Source: Planctomicrobium piriforme (GTDB taxonomy: Bacteria > Planctomycetota > Planctomycetia > Planctomycetales > Planctomycetaceae). From it: a DNA stretch of 64,000 nt. Shown here piece after piece: positions 34,982 to 43,631 of the stretch. The notes beneath the pieces are model-generated. The model was not told where the DNA came from and did no database searches. It was given only the letters and a program-made list of their open reading frames with translations. Position numbers and translations under genes: made by a program. Position 1 is the stretch's first letter. Each line of letters begins with the position of its first letter. The stretch covers positions 186,001-250,000 of the forward strand of contig NZ_FOQD01000001.1 in NCBI RefSeq assembly GCF_900113665.1. The letters are read 5' to 3'.

Positions 34982-35929
34982 ATGACTGGAAGAGTTCGAA
35001 GTCGACCTGGTTTTACATTGATTGAACTGCTGGTCGTCATCGCGGTGATCGCGGTGCTGATATCTTTGCTGCTGCCGGCGGTGCAGCAGGCTCGCGAAGC
35101 CGCACGTCGTACGCAATGCAAAAATAATCTCAAGCAAATGGGCCTGGCCCTAAACAACTATCATGATGCGTATAGCACATTTCCCATCGGAGTCGTCAGT
35201 CCGGGAACCCCGGTGATTACCACAGCCACAGCTCCGACCGCAAAGGTTCAGGGACTTGGCTGGTCCGTCGGCCTGCTGCCCTTCATGGACCATGCAAATC
35301 TGAGCGAACAGATTCAGGCTGCGGCCCGGAACGGATGGACGACGATCGTCCCCATCACATATGAAGCGTACGGGTACACTTACACATGGGACAGTAGTGT
35401 CTCGCTGAGTAGTCTTTTTGCAGTTCCTGCCGCCTATCGGTGCCCTTCCGATGCCACTTCTGATTCCGGCGACAATGACCGCGGCCAATACGGAAACTAT
35501 GTGGGAGTTTATGACTCCACAGGCGTGCTGGACGGAAGCGGCGCCACGATCACAATGAAAGTGAAGAACGATGGAATGTTTGGCGTCAACGTTGTTCGCA
35601 GGTTTAGCGACATCATTGACGGCTCGTCAAACACGTTCATCGTTGGAGAAAGAAGTTTCAGCGACTACGGCTATGTCATTCCGGTGGGCGTGAACAGCAA
35701 TGCGGAAGCGCTGGCCGTTTTTGGCGGTGGAAGACGGGCGGACAATTTTGCAACTTTGCCCTATTCGCAGCGAATCATGACCTTTTTCGGGAGCGTCCAC
35801 GGCGTCGACCTGGCCAACATGCTCATGGCCGACGGCAGCGTACGCATGTTGCCTGTGAACAAAATGAATCTCGCCACGTTTTCCAGTCTGTGTGACCGCA
35901 ATGACGGAGGCCTCATTGGCGAGTTTTAG
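34982..35929 (+). CDS. DUF1559 pseudopilin-like protein
   Basis: 315 aa; GAGGAC lies about nine bases before the ATG. Anchor GFTLIELLVVIAVIAVLISL, then QQAREAARRTQCKNNLKQMG, and near the end DLANMLMADGSVRMLPVNK, a slightly altered form of the DGSVRFI motif. About 200 bases after the first pseudopilin and 51 before the lipoprotein gene. The two neighbours share only the family core, so they are not a recent duplication. Confidence 0.93.
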   Translation: MTGRVRSRPGFTLIELLVVIAVIAVLISLLLPAVQQAREAARRTQCKNNLKQMGLALNNYHDAYSTFPIGVVSPGTPVITTATAPTAKVQGLGWSVGLLPFMDHANLSEQIQAAARNGWTTIVPITYEAYGYTYTWDSSVSLSSLFAVPAAYRCPSDATSDSGDNDRGQYGNYVGVYDSTGVLDGSGATITMKVKNDGMFGVNVVRRFSDIIDGSSNTFIVGERSFSDYGYVIPVGVNSNAEALAVFGGGRRADNFATLPYSQRIMTFFGSVHGVDLANMLMADGSVRMLPVNKMNLATFSSLCDRNDGGLIGEF

Positions 35930-35980
35930 CATTCACCAATTGATGACAGGGATTCGCAGGTTACGCGCGGAGGAACTGGC

Positions 35981-36610
35981 ATGAAACTGTTAGCCGATTG
36001 GAGGGAGCGAATGCTGCGGGGCACGGAGCGATTTGCACTGAGACGCTTTCGTCATATGGGCAAAGTCGCCATCGTTGCCGCGGGGCTCTGTCTGCTGACC
36101 TGCGGCTGCGGGACCGGACTGTTTGGTTCTCAGGGTGGGACGGTTCAGGTTCTCGAGGTGATCGCGTCTCCCCTGCCCCCTTTAAAGCCAGACAGCAGTG
36201 TGACTCGTCCCGATCGGCAGATTTTGTGGGGGAGAGTTGTCATCGACGGGCGGCCCGCCAAAAAGGATGAAGTGCGCGTGCTGGCGAGTAGCGCCCAGGC
36301 GGTGACTGAAGCCGAAGGTGACGCGAACCGCCTGGTTCCCAGGCGGATTACCCCGAAGACAAAGCCGTTGCAAAAGCAATTGTCGACGTCAGTCGCTCAG
36401 GATGACGGCCTGTACATGATCAAGGAAATGCTGCCGGGCGCGACGTACATCCTCTACTTTGAGTTCGGTCCAGCATACGCCGACAAGCAGGCCGCAACTG
36501 AAATCTATCAGACCCCGTTCGATTCGCAGTTCATCGTGAAGATGAAAAAGGGTCCGACGATGATGGATCTGGTCCTGCAAATCGACACTGCCGCAGCGGG
36601 CAAGAAATAG
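35981..36610 (+). CDS. Lipoprotein with carboxypeptidase-regulatory-like domain
   Basis: 209 aa; GGAGGAA six bases before the ATG. A longer-than-usual leader (26 residues before Met27) precedes a lipoprotein signal (VAIVAAGLCLLTCGC). The mature part has an Ig/CarboxypepD_reg-like rhythm (LWGRVVIDGRPAKKDEVRVL, then DGLYMIKEMLPGATYILYFE). It sits at the 3' end of the pseudopilin island, the same order as in 1-2021. The internal Met27 (36059) is an alternative start. Confidence 0.85.
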   Translation: MKLLADWRERMLRGTERFALRRFRHMGKVAIVAAGLCLLTCGCGTGLFGSQGGTVQVLEVIASPLPPLKPDSSVTRPDRQILWGRVVIDGRPAKKDEVRVLASSAQAVTEAEGDANRLVPRRITPKTKPLQKQLSTSVAQDDGLYMIKEMLPGATYILYFEFGPAYADKQAATEIYQTPFDSQFIVKMKKGPTMMDLVLQIDTAAAGKK

Positions 36611-36762
36611 TGGGGACGTGGGAAGCAGATTTCTGCTGAGCCCCCCCGCTCCGCGACATGACCATTGACTGGGGATGTCGGCGCTCTGGCGGCCTGAAAC
36701 AACCGATGTCGCCTGCATGGCGGAGCTGCGGACGAACGGTCCCGCCGAGCCGTTCAGAAGAA

Positions 36763-37512
36763 ATGACCATTTACGTCACAAGGAACAGTGAGTCACACAT
36801 GCTCAGAAGCTTTTTGCTCGCCGTCTGGCTGATGGCCCCGATCGCGGGTTATTTCTGCCTGCAATATGCCGCTCCGGAACTCATCAAGTCGAACGAAGCT
36901 GCCGCCGCGTTCTCTCAAGCGTCGCTGCTGACGCAGCAGGAAGACTGGGAAAGCGCTGTCGCCGTGCTGCTCGAAACCAAAGCCCTCGTGCCGGAAAAAG
37001 ACGTTGGCACCCAGAATCAACTGAAGCTCGAAATCGCCAAGCTCTATTTGCGGCAGGGGATGCTCGATCAGGCCCGTGATGAACTGGTCATTCTTGGCGA
37101 CAAACTGGCAACCTCCACCAGCGAACAGGCGCCGGATCAGTTCCGCCGCGAATACCAGCGAGTCATGGCGAATACGGATTTCTACACCGCCTGGCAACTG
37201 CGGGTACAGGGTGAAGTTCGCGACACCTGGGAACCGGTCCTCGACGGCGCCCGCCAGTCGTTCCGCCAGCTCGCAGAAACCGCGAATACCACTGCCGAAC
37301 GCACGTCCCGTGCAGAAGACAACGAGTCAGCCATTCGTCTGGCATTTCTCGATGACGAAGACCTGATCGGCACGCCGTTCCCCAAGAAATGCGAGTGCAA
37401 AAGCAAGTGCAAAAAGCCGGGTAAGGCCAAGGGTAAGAAACCCAAAAAACAGGGTGAACCACAGGACGACGCGAGTCAGGGTGAAGAAGATCTCGACACC
37501 ACCGGAACCTGA
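36763..37512 (+). CDS. Membrane-anchored TPR-like protein
   Basis: 249 aa from the ATG at 36763; Met at 36799 right before the hydrophobic segment is an alternative, and the frame reaches 36658. One N-terminal anchor (LRSFLLAVWLMAPIAGYFCL) is followed by helical repeats with TPR spacing (AAFSQASLLTQQEDWESAVA, LKLEIAKLYLRQGMLDQARD). The tail has a Cys-Lys cluster (KKCECKSKCKKPGKAKGKKP) then acidic residues, an unusual metal- or nucleic-acid-like patch. Probably a periplasmic scaffold; function unknown. Confidence 0.8.
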   Translation: MTIYVTRNSESHMLRSFLLAVWLMAPIAGYFCLQYAAPELIKSNEAAAAFSQASLLTQQEDWESAVAVLLETKALVPEKDVGTQNQLKLEIAKLYLRQGMLDQARDELVILGDKLATSTSEQAPDQFRREYQRVMANTDFYTAWQLRVQGEVRDTWEPVLDGARQSFRQLAETANTTAERTSRAEDNESAIRLAFLDDEDLIGTPFPKKCECKSKCKKPGKAKGKKPKKQGEPQDDASQGEEDLDTTGT

Positions 37513-37744
37513 TATTTGCTTGACCGACGCAACCTGCAAGCGAAAGCGGTTCACGCCGACTGCCGGGGTTGGAGCGAACTTGACTCGCGAAAACCCCGGT
37601 CCAGGCCGGGTGCTGGTGCCTGACCAAGGGGAAGGCCCTGATTCAGCGTTCTACCCAAAGAATACAGGCTGGTCAGTGAGACATACACCCCACGTTCGGC
37701 AAGGCATTCACTCTGCGACCGATCCTGTCACTCTGCATTCAGAA

Positions 37745-40700
37745 CTACGCTGGCGATGTCGTCACATGAATCGACTTGGTGACTGCTGGGCTGGTTCCCC
37801 CGTCGCCGTCGCTCAGCGTGACCCGCACTGTGCGAGTCAGTTCAAGCGGCATTCCCACGGTGCTGCTGAACTGAATGTTCCGTAGCAGAGCCTGCACTGC
37901 CTCGGGCGTCGAGCTGGCATTGAACGTGATCGACAGGCCCACTTTCTTCGTGCCCCCGGTCAAGGTTCCGAAGACGACTCCGCCGTAAGTCACGTTGCTG
38001 CCTGAGACGCCGATCTGACCGGCGTCGACTCCCTGATTGCGGATGCTCAATACGTCTGTTCCCTGGCCGTTGGTGGTCAGAGTGACCACCAGCTTTCCGG
38101 CGTCCAGGTTTGCCGAGTCCGTGTCGCTGACCGTTGCATCCTCGTCCAGCAAGATCCCAGCGTCGCCGCCATGATAGGTCGTGGCGCCTTCAAAGCCCCC
38201 GATCACGGGCGGGGTATTGCCAGGGGCCACGGTGACGGTTTTCGAGCGGGCCGTGCTGGTTCCTCCGTCGCCGTCACTGAGCAGAACTCGAACCGTTCGG
38301 GGATCAGTGGAGCGGGCCGGGGAACTGTTGCTGAACGTGATATTCCGCAGCAACGCCTGAGCCGCGATCGGCGTCGCGCTGTCGTTGAAATTGATTGTTA
38401 AGCCGACCTTGCTGGTGCCGCCGGTGAATGTACCAATGATGACCCCGCCATAGGTCACGTTGCTGCCTGAAACGCCGATTTGGCCTGCAGCCGTTCCCTG
38501 ATTGCGAATTGAAAGCACGTCGCTCCCCTGACCACCTGCGGTCAAGGTGACAATCAGCTTGCCGCCATTGAAGTCTGGAGAATCGATATCGCTGACGGTC
38601 GCGTCGCTATCGATCTGGACAGCGCCGGAGCCGAGGAAGTCAGTGCTCCCGGCGAAGTTTCCCACCACGGGAGCATCATTCACCGACGACACGTTCACGG
38701 TTTTTGAGACGAACGTGCTGGCCCCTCCGCCATCGCCGACAAACACTCGCACCGTTCTGGGCAGCGTCACGGGATTCTTTGAAGTGCTCGAGAACGTGAT
38801 GCTTCGCAGCAGTGCCTGGGCAGCGGCCGGCGTGCAGCTGGCGTTGAAATTGATCGTCAGGCCGACCTTGTTCGTGCCGCCGGTGAATGTGCCGATGATG
38901 ACTCCGCCGAAAGTCACGTTACTGCCGCTGAGGCCGATCTGCCCTTCAGCGGCCCCCTGATTCTGGATCGACAGGACATCCGTTGCCTGGGCATTCGCCG
39001 TCAACGTCACGACCACTTTGCCGCCGTTGAACGTGAGCGAATCGACATCCTGCAGTGTCGCATCGGCATCCAATATTTGGGGGACGGCGCCCTCAGCATA
39101 AGCGACTGCATCATCGAATCCGGAAATGACCGGCGGTTCGTTCACATTGGTTACGGAAATCAGGAATTGTTTTTCGTAGGTAAGTCCTCGTGCGTCGGCC
39201 ACCTGAACCCGAATTGAATAGCTGCTTTTGGTTTCGTAATCGAAACTTTCCGCCGTGAGCAGATTGCCGCTGCCATCGATCGAAAAGCGGGTGTTGTCGT
39301 CATCGCCTGTTCCGGACGCGAGGCTGAAAGTGAACGTGTCGCCAATATCCGCGTCCGTCGCGGCGAATTCCCCAACCGTTGTGCCGATGGGCTGATTCTC
39401 TGCAGTGGAAGTCAATGTGAGCGACAGGTCAGTCGGACGGTTGTCGAGGACGTACCGCTGAGCGTAGACGCCATAGCTGCTGCCGTCCTGGCCGGCGCTG
39501 TACCAAGTGACGACAAAATTTCCCTCTGCATCCATCGCCACCTGCGAATTGTACTGCATGTCAGTGGTGTAGGTATTGACCCGGAATTCATCACCTTGTG
39601 CCGCACCGGTCGCATCGAACACCTGGGCATAGATGCCAAAGTTGTCTCCGTCCTGATCAGCACTCACCCAGCTGATGACGAAATCTCCGGATCCATTCAT
39701 GGCCACCGAGGATGCACCCTGGGTGCCGGTTGTAAAAGCGTTGACTCGAAACTCGACGCCGACTTTGAGGCCAGCAGAATCGTATCGCTGCGCGTAGACT
39801 CCTCCACTGCTGCCATCTTGTCCGCTGCTACCCCAACTGACAATGAAGTTGCCTGCACTGTCCATTCCGACCGCAGGAAATGTTTGGTCGGATGTGGTGT
39901 AGCTGTTGACTCGAAACTCACCCCCTTGTGCCGCGCCCGACGAGTCGAAGCGCTGTGCATAGACGCCGCGTCCGCTCCCGTCCTGACCATTGCCGGAGAA
40001 ACTGCCGTCTTCCCAGGCGACCACGAAATCTCCGTCTGAATCCATCGCGATTGATGGGTAAAGCTGGTCTTTAACAGTCTGTGTATTGATCCGGAACTCA
40101 CTCCCCTGCGCAACGCCGGACGAGTTGTATCTTTGGGCATAAACTCCGTAGCCGTTTCCATCTTGCCCGGAGCTTTGCCAGACGACGACAAAATTCCCGG
40201 CTTCGTCGACCGCAACTGCAGGCGCTGCCTGCGTGCCGGTGGTATAGGTATTGACTCGAAATTCACTTCCCTGCGCGACTCCTCCGGAATCGTACCGCTG
40301 GGCAAACACGCCAAAACCACTGCCGTCTGGGCCGGCGCTCTGCCAGGTGACGACAAAATTTCCAACTCTGTCCATCGCCACATACGAAAAAAACTGGTTT
40401 CCCGTCGTGTAAGTGTTCACTCGGAACTCGCCGCCTTGTGCGATGCCCGAGGAGTTGTACCGCTGCGCGAAGATTCCATCGCCATCGCCATCCTGGCCGG
40501 TGCTGCCCCAGGTGACGACGAAATTCCCATCAGCATCCGAAGCAATCGAGGGATGTCTTTGAGTGCCTGTGGTATAAGTGTTCGCCCGAAACTCGCCCCC
40601 GACAGGCACCGGCGTGCCTGACAGCAATTGCCTGATTTCCAAATGCTCGCCCCTCAACAACGGCGAGCGCCGGCGAACTCCCCCGCTAGACGCAGAACAC

Positions 40701-40750
40701 GCGTTTTGGAAACCGTGACGAATTGCATTCAGCCAGTTGGCGAGCAGCAT
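37745..40750 (-). CDS. Giant secreted repeat protein with LExRxLLS-type motif
   Basis: 1001 aa from the ATG at 40750; the open frame reaches a GTG at 40828. The start (NWLNAIRHGF, SGGVRRRSPLLRG, EHLEIRQLLSG) is the LEPRxLLS-type leader typical of very large planctomycete surface proteins. Seven tandem ~55-residue units follow (GEFRVNTYTTGxQ, VAMDxxGNFVVxW, QDGxGxGVYAQRYDSSGxAQ), then a cadherin-like domain (PIGTTVGEFAATDADIGDTF to NVNEPPV), then three ~125-residue repeats (DADATVSD, GGKLIVTLTA, DVLSIRNQG, GQIGVSGSNVTYGGVIIGTF, ALLRNITFSN, RTVRVLLSDGDGGTS). Many Asp/Gly motifs suggest Ca2+ binding. Likely adhesion or surface; no C-terminal anchor was identified. Confidence 0.9.
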   Translation of the reverse strand: MLLANWLNAIRHGFQNACSASSGGVRRRSPLLRGEHLEIRQLLSGTPVPVGGEFRANTYTTGTQRHPSIASDADGNFVVTWGSTGQDGDGDGIFAQRYNSSGIAQGGEFRVNTYTTGNQFFSYVAMDRVGNFVVTWQSAGPDGSGFGVFAQRYDSGGVAQGSEFRVNTYTTGTQAAPAVAVDEAGNFVVVWQSSGQDGNGYGVYAQRYNSSGVAQGSEFRINTQTVKDQLYPSIAMDSDGDFVVAWEDGSFSGNGQDGSGRGVYAQRFDSSGAAQGGEFRVNSYTTSDQTFPAVGMDSAGNFIVSWGSSGQDGSSGGVYAQRYDSAGLKVGVEFRVNAFTTGTQGASSVAMNGSGDFVISWVSADQDGDNFGIYAQVFDATGAAQGDEFRVNTYTTDMQYNSQVAMDAEGNFVVTWYSAGQDGSSYGVYAQRYVLDNRPTDLSLTLTSTAENQPIGTTVGEFAATDADIGDTFTFSLASGTGDDDNTRFSIDGSGNLLTAESFDYETKSSYSIRVQVADARGLTYEKQFLISVTNVNEPPVISGFDDAVAYAEGAVPQILDADATLQDVDSLTFNGGKVVVTLTANAQATDVLSIQNQGAAEGQIGLSGSNVTFGGVIIGTFTGGTNKVGLTINFNASCTPAAAQALLRSITFSSTSKNPVTLPRTVRVFVGDGGGASTFVSKTVNVSSVNDAPVVGNFAGSTDFLGSGAVQIDSDATVSDIDSPDFNGGKLIVTLTAGGQGSDVLSIRNQGTAAGQIGVSGSNVTYGGVIIGTFTGGTSKVGLTINFNDSATPIAAQALLRNITFSNSSPARSTDPRTVRVLLSDGDGGTSTARSKTVTVAPGNTPPVIGGFEGATTYHGGDAGILLDEDATVSDTDSANLDAGKLVVTLTTNGQGTDVLSIRNQGVDAGQIGVSGSNVTYGGVVFGTLTGGTKKVGLSITFNASSTPEAVQALLRNIQFSSTVGMPLELTRTVRVTLSDGDGGTSPAVTKSIHVTTSPA
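39430..40600 (-). repeat. Tandem repeat array inside the giant secreted protein gene
   Basis: Seven units of about 165 bases encode the GEFRVNTYTTG...QRYDSSG repeats; the fourth has a small insertion (GSFSGNG). The units vary in DNA and protein, so the array is old, but unequal crossing over remains possible. Confidence 0.85.
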
Positions 40751-40963
40751 CAAAATGGCCCAAAGAAATGATGATTGAGAGTCAGCCCCGCTGATCCAGC
40801 CAGGGAGCTCAAGCCAGTTTAAGCGCACAGCCCACGGCGGTCTATCGTTGAAATGCCGCTGTGAGGATCGTCATCCGCCGAGCGAATGACCTATGCTGGG
40901 GGGACTTAGTCATCGCGATTCTACGCGCATGGAGCCGGAATCAAGCGTTGCCGAATTCGAATG

Positions 40964-42175
40964 CTACTCCTCTTCCGGCCGCTTCATCTGCCCCGGCGGG
41001 TCCGTCACCGTGTTCGAGCTCAGCTTTGTTGAACGGCCGGCCTGGATGCTGTTCAGGCGGGACTTGGTGACCAGCGCGCGTTTCAGTTCCTTGCGACGCG
41101 TCAGAACCTGATCGAAGGCGAAGGCCCATTTTCGGGCGCGGCGGAAGGGGCGTAGCAGGCCACGGACCTGGGCCATTGTCTGCGGGCGATGCGCCGGGTC
41201 GACGGCCATCATCTGTTCGATGATGTCTGCCAGCGGTTTTGGCACCCTAGGGTTGATGGCATCGACTCGCGGACGGGGATCGGTGCGATGAGCGCCGACG
41301 ACGGCCTGTCGGGTGTCACGTGGAAACGGACGCTGCGCGGTGAGGCAGACGTAGAGCGAACAGCCCAGGCTGTAGACGTCGGCCCGGCCGTCGACCGCCA
41401 TGCTGTTCAACGATTGTTCCGGAGCAATGTAGTCGGCTGTTCCCAGGCAGTCCTGGCCGAAGATCATCGCCAGCGAGAACTCTTCCGCACTCCCCTGCTT
41501 GTCGAGGAGCGTCAGGCCGAAGTCGAGGATCTTGGCGTGCCCATTGGCGTCGACCAGAATGTTGTCCGGCTTCACGTCCCGATGCACCATGCCGTGGTCA
41601 TGCAGGTAAGCGAGCCCTTTGGCGACCTGACAAATCACGTCGCAGGTGGAATCCCATTTCATCGGGCCGGCGGAAAAGCTGATCCCTTCGAGCAGGGTCA
41701 CCCCTTCGAAGAGTTCCATCACCATGTAGTCGGTGGTGCCATACAGGTCGGCGCGTTCGCCCAGTTCGAGCGTGCGGACCAGTCGGTGATGGTCGAGCCC
41801 CATGCCCGCCTTGCCTTCCAGTTGAAAGCGGGCCCGCATCCCCGAATCGTGTTTGAACTGTTCGCCCAGCACTTTGACCGCCACTCGTTCGGTGCGATTC
41901 ACATGACGGCCGACATACACCAGTCCCATGCCGCCGTAGCCGAGGACATCGAGCAGGATGTAGTCGTTGACTCGCAAGCGGCGGCCGCGGCCGCGCAAGA
42001 TTTCTTCGGCCTGAAATCGGGTGAGCAACTCAGCGCGAATGGCCTGCCGCGCCAGCGACGACGGGTCATCGCCCGAGGTGGGAATGGCCTGACTCAGGAA
42101 TGTCTGTGCGTCCGGTTCGGAGACAACGCGACTCTTCAGCAGTTGCTCCGCAAACGCCTCAATGGTTGCGATCAT
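40964..42175 (-). CDS. Ser/Thr protein kinase (Hanks type)
   Basis: 403 aa. A ~70-residue N-terminal region (EQLLKSRVVSEPDAQTFL, RQAIRAELLTRFQAEEILRG), common in planctomycete kinases, precedes the kinase domain: Gly loop LGYGGMGLVYVG, invariant Lys101 (VAVKVLGE), HRDVKPDN (198-205), DFG (218-220), and LGTADYIAPEQS activation segment. All catalytic elements are intact. The C-terminus is a basic linker without a transmembrane helix, so the kinase is probably cytosolic. Divergent from the MoxR-type gene, with ~345 bases between. Substrates unknown. Confidence 0.94.
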   Translation of the reverse strand: MIATIEAFAEQLLKSRVVSEPDAQTFLSQAIPTSGDDPSSLARQAIRAELLTRFQAEEILRGRGRRLRVNDYILLDVLGYGGMGLVYVGRHVNRTERVAVKVLGEQFKHDSGMRARFQLEGKAGMGLDHHRLVRTLELGERADLYGTTDYMVMELFEGVTLLEGISFSAGPMKWDSTCDVICQVAKGLAYLHDHGMVHRDVKPDNILVDANGHAKILDFGLTLLDKQGSAEEFSLAMIFGQDCLGTADYIAPEQSLNSMAVDGRADVYSLGCSLYVCLTAQRPFPRDTRQAVVGAHRTDPRPRVDAINPRVPKPLADIIEQMMAVDPAHRPQTMAQVRGLLRPFRRARKWAFAFDQVLTRRKELKRALVTKSRLNSIQAGRSTKLSSNTVTDPPGQMKRPEEE

Positions 42176-42520
42176 GCAGGAATCCGACTCCTACCCCGCC
42201 CGGACATGTTGTTCGACAGCCGACATTTTCGACAGCAGAAATGAGAAAGAATCTCGAGCAGACGTCGTCAGACAACGCGTCTCCGCTGAGCTGTAATATG
42301 CATGTTATCGTGCATTTTCCAGCCGCAGAAGCACTTTAGGGCAAAATTTCACACAAACGTCACATCCATGTCCTGTTCTGGATTCCTGATACGCAGCAGT
42401 GATCGGCGGCGACGGAAATTCCCCGATCGAATTTCGGCAGCGCGTGCCGTTCTGTGCGGCTCGGTGTAAGATGCGGTTGCCCAATCTACCGCACGAGTTC
42501 AGGAGCGCAAGACAGCCATC
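42176..42520. other. Divergent promoter region of kinase and MoxR-type genes
   Basis: Lower G+C than the flanking genes. Contains a near-palindrome ATGCATGTTATCGTGCAT (42299-42316), a candidate regulator site, and an AGGAG about 14 bases before the MoxR ATG. No confident sigma-70 boxes identified. Confidence 0.45.
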
Positions 42521-43498
42521 ATGAAGGACTTTGTTGAAATCGATGGAATCCGCCTGCATCTGGGGCATCCCGATCCCTCCAAAGGAGAATGGATCGGACA
42601 GCACGAAATCCTGAAACAGCTATTGGCCTGCTGGCTGGTGGTCGACGAGCGCGACCTGCCGCTCACTCCGCGACTGGTCGGCACCCCTGGCATCGGCAAA
42701 ACGACCCTGGCGATCTCCGGCGCGCGGACCCGCAAGCAGGAGCTGTACATCTACCAGTGTACCGCGGATACCCGACCAGAGGATCTGCTGGTAACTCCGG
42801 TTCTCGCCGAGAGCGGCAAGATCCAGTATCAGGCGTCCCCGCTGGTGACCGCCATGATTCGGGGCGGCGTCTGCGTGCTGGACGAAGGGAACCGAATGAA
42901 CGAGAAGTCGTGGGCGAGTCTGGCGCCCCTGCTCGACCATCGCCGGTATGTGGAATCGATCGTCGCCGGCATCACGATTCCCGCGCATCCCGATTTCCGC
43001 TGCGCCGTGACGATGAACGACGACGATTCAACGTACGAAATCCCCGATTACATTCTCAGCCGCCTGCAGCCGACATTGACGCTCGGCTTCCCGGCCAGGG
43101 ACGACGAACTGGCGATCCTGAAATACCACCTGCCGTTTTCCAACGAGGAGATGTTGAACCTCACGGTCGAGTTCCTGCAGCAGTCGCACGAACTCAAGCT
43201 CGACTTCTCGACACGCGACGGGATCAACGTACTGCGTTACGCGCTGAAACGGATGGCGGCCGACCCGACTCATCCTCTCTCCAAGGATTCCGCCTGGCTC
43301 GACTCGCTCGAGAAGTGCCTGGGCCAGGATGCCCTCGACCTGCAGACGCTGGCGGAGCGGAAACGCCATTCTCTCGGCGGCGCTTCACTGCCAATGGGCC
43401 TGGGCGATTTCTTCTTCGACCCCAGCCATCCCCTGCATCCTGACTACGAAGGAGAAGTGGATGAAGAGGACGATGACGACGAAGACGAGGACGTTTGA
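42521..43498 (+). CDS. MoxR-type AAA ATPase
   Basis: 325 aa. Walker A is VGTPGIGKTTLAISG (about 53-67), Walker B is GVCVLDEGNRMNEKSWASL (117-122 core), sensor-type NDDDSTYEIPDYILSRLQPT follows. The C-terminal lid domain is helical, ending in a highly acidic tail (EGEVDEEDDDDEDEDV). MoxR ATPases act as chaperones, often with vWA proteins, to mature enzyme complexes; a vWA protein is encoded about 4 kb away at 47426 but is TonB-like (see findings), so pairing is only possible. An alternative reading is a McrB/dynein-like AAA, less likely. Confidence 0.88.
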   Translation: MKDFVEIDGIRLHLGHPDPSKGEWIGQHEILKQLLACWLVVDERDLPLTPRLVGTPGIGKTTLAISGARTRKQELYIYQCTADTRPEDLLVTPVLAESGKIQYQASPLVTAMIRGGVCVLDEGNRMNEKSWASLAPLLDHRRYVESIVAGITIPAHPDFRCAVTMNDDDSTYEIPDYILSRLQPTLTLGFPARDDELAILKYHLPFSNEEMLNLTVEFLQQSHELKLDFSTRDGINVLRYALKRMAADPTHPLSKDSAWLDSLEKCLGQDALDLQTLAERKRHSLGGASLPMGLGDFFFDPSHPLHPDYEGEVDEEDDDDEDEDV

Positions 43499-43510
43499 GG
43501 TAATAAGCGA

Positions 43511-43603
43511 GAACCGTGGGCTAACGCCCAGCGGCTGATGGGCGTACAAAAATTTCCGTTGGTGAGCGCCAATCAGCCGGCACGCGTTAGCGTCCGGTTT
43601 CTT
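43511..43603. repeat. Dispersed inverted repeat (CCGTGGGCTAACGCC family)
   Basis: Arms GAACCGTGGGCTAACGCCCA then GCGGCTGAT, and ATCAGCCGGCACGCGTTAGC then GTCCGG, are imperfect inverted copies. A second, inverted unit lies at 52871-52936. Located between the convergent ends of MoxR and the MMPL gene. Confidence 0.75.
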
Positions 43604-43631
43604 CAGCGAATCTCAGCGTGGAGACCACACG

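Noticed and set aside
39430..40600. Possible CRISPR-like regular repeats
   Set aside because: The ~165-base period is protein-coding, with variable units encoding an extracellular repeat; no constant repeat/spacer structure.
41189..42244. 351-aa plus-strand frame opposite the kinase
   Set aside because: The minus strand encodes an intact kinase with all catalytic motifs; the antisense translation has none.
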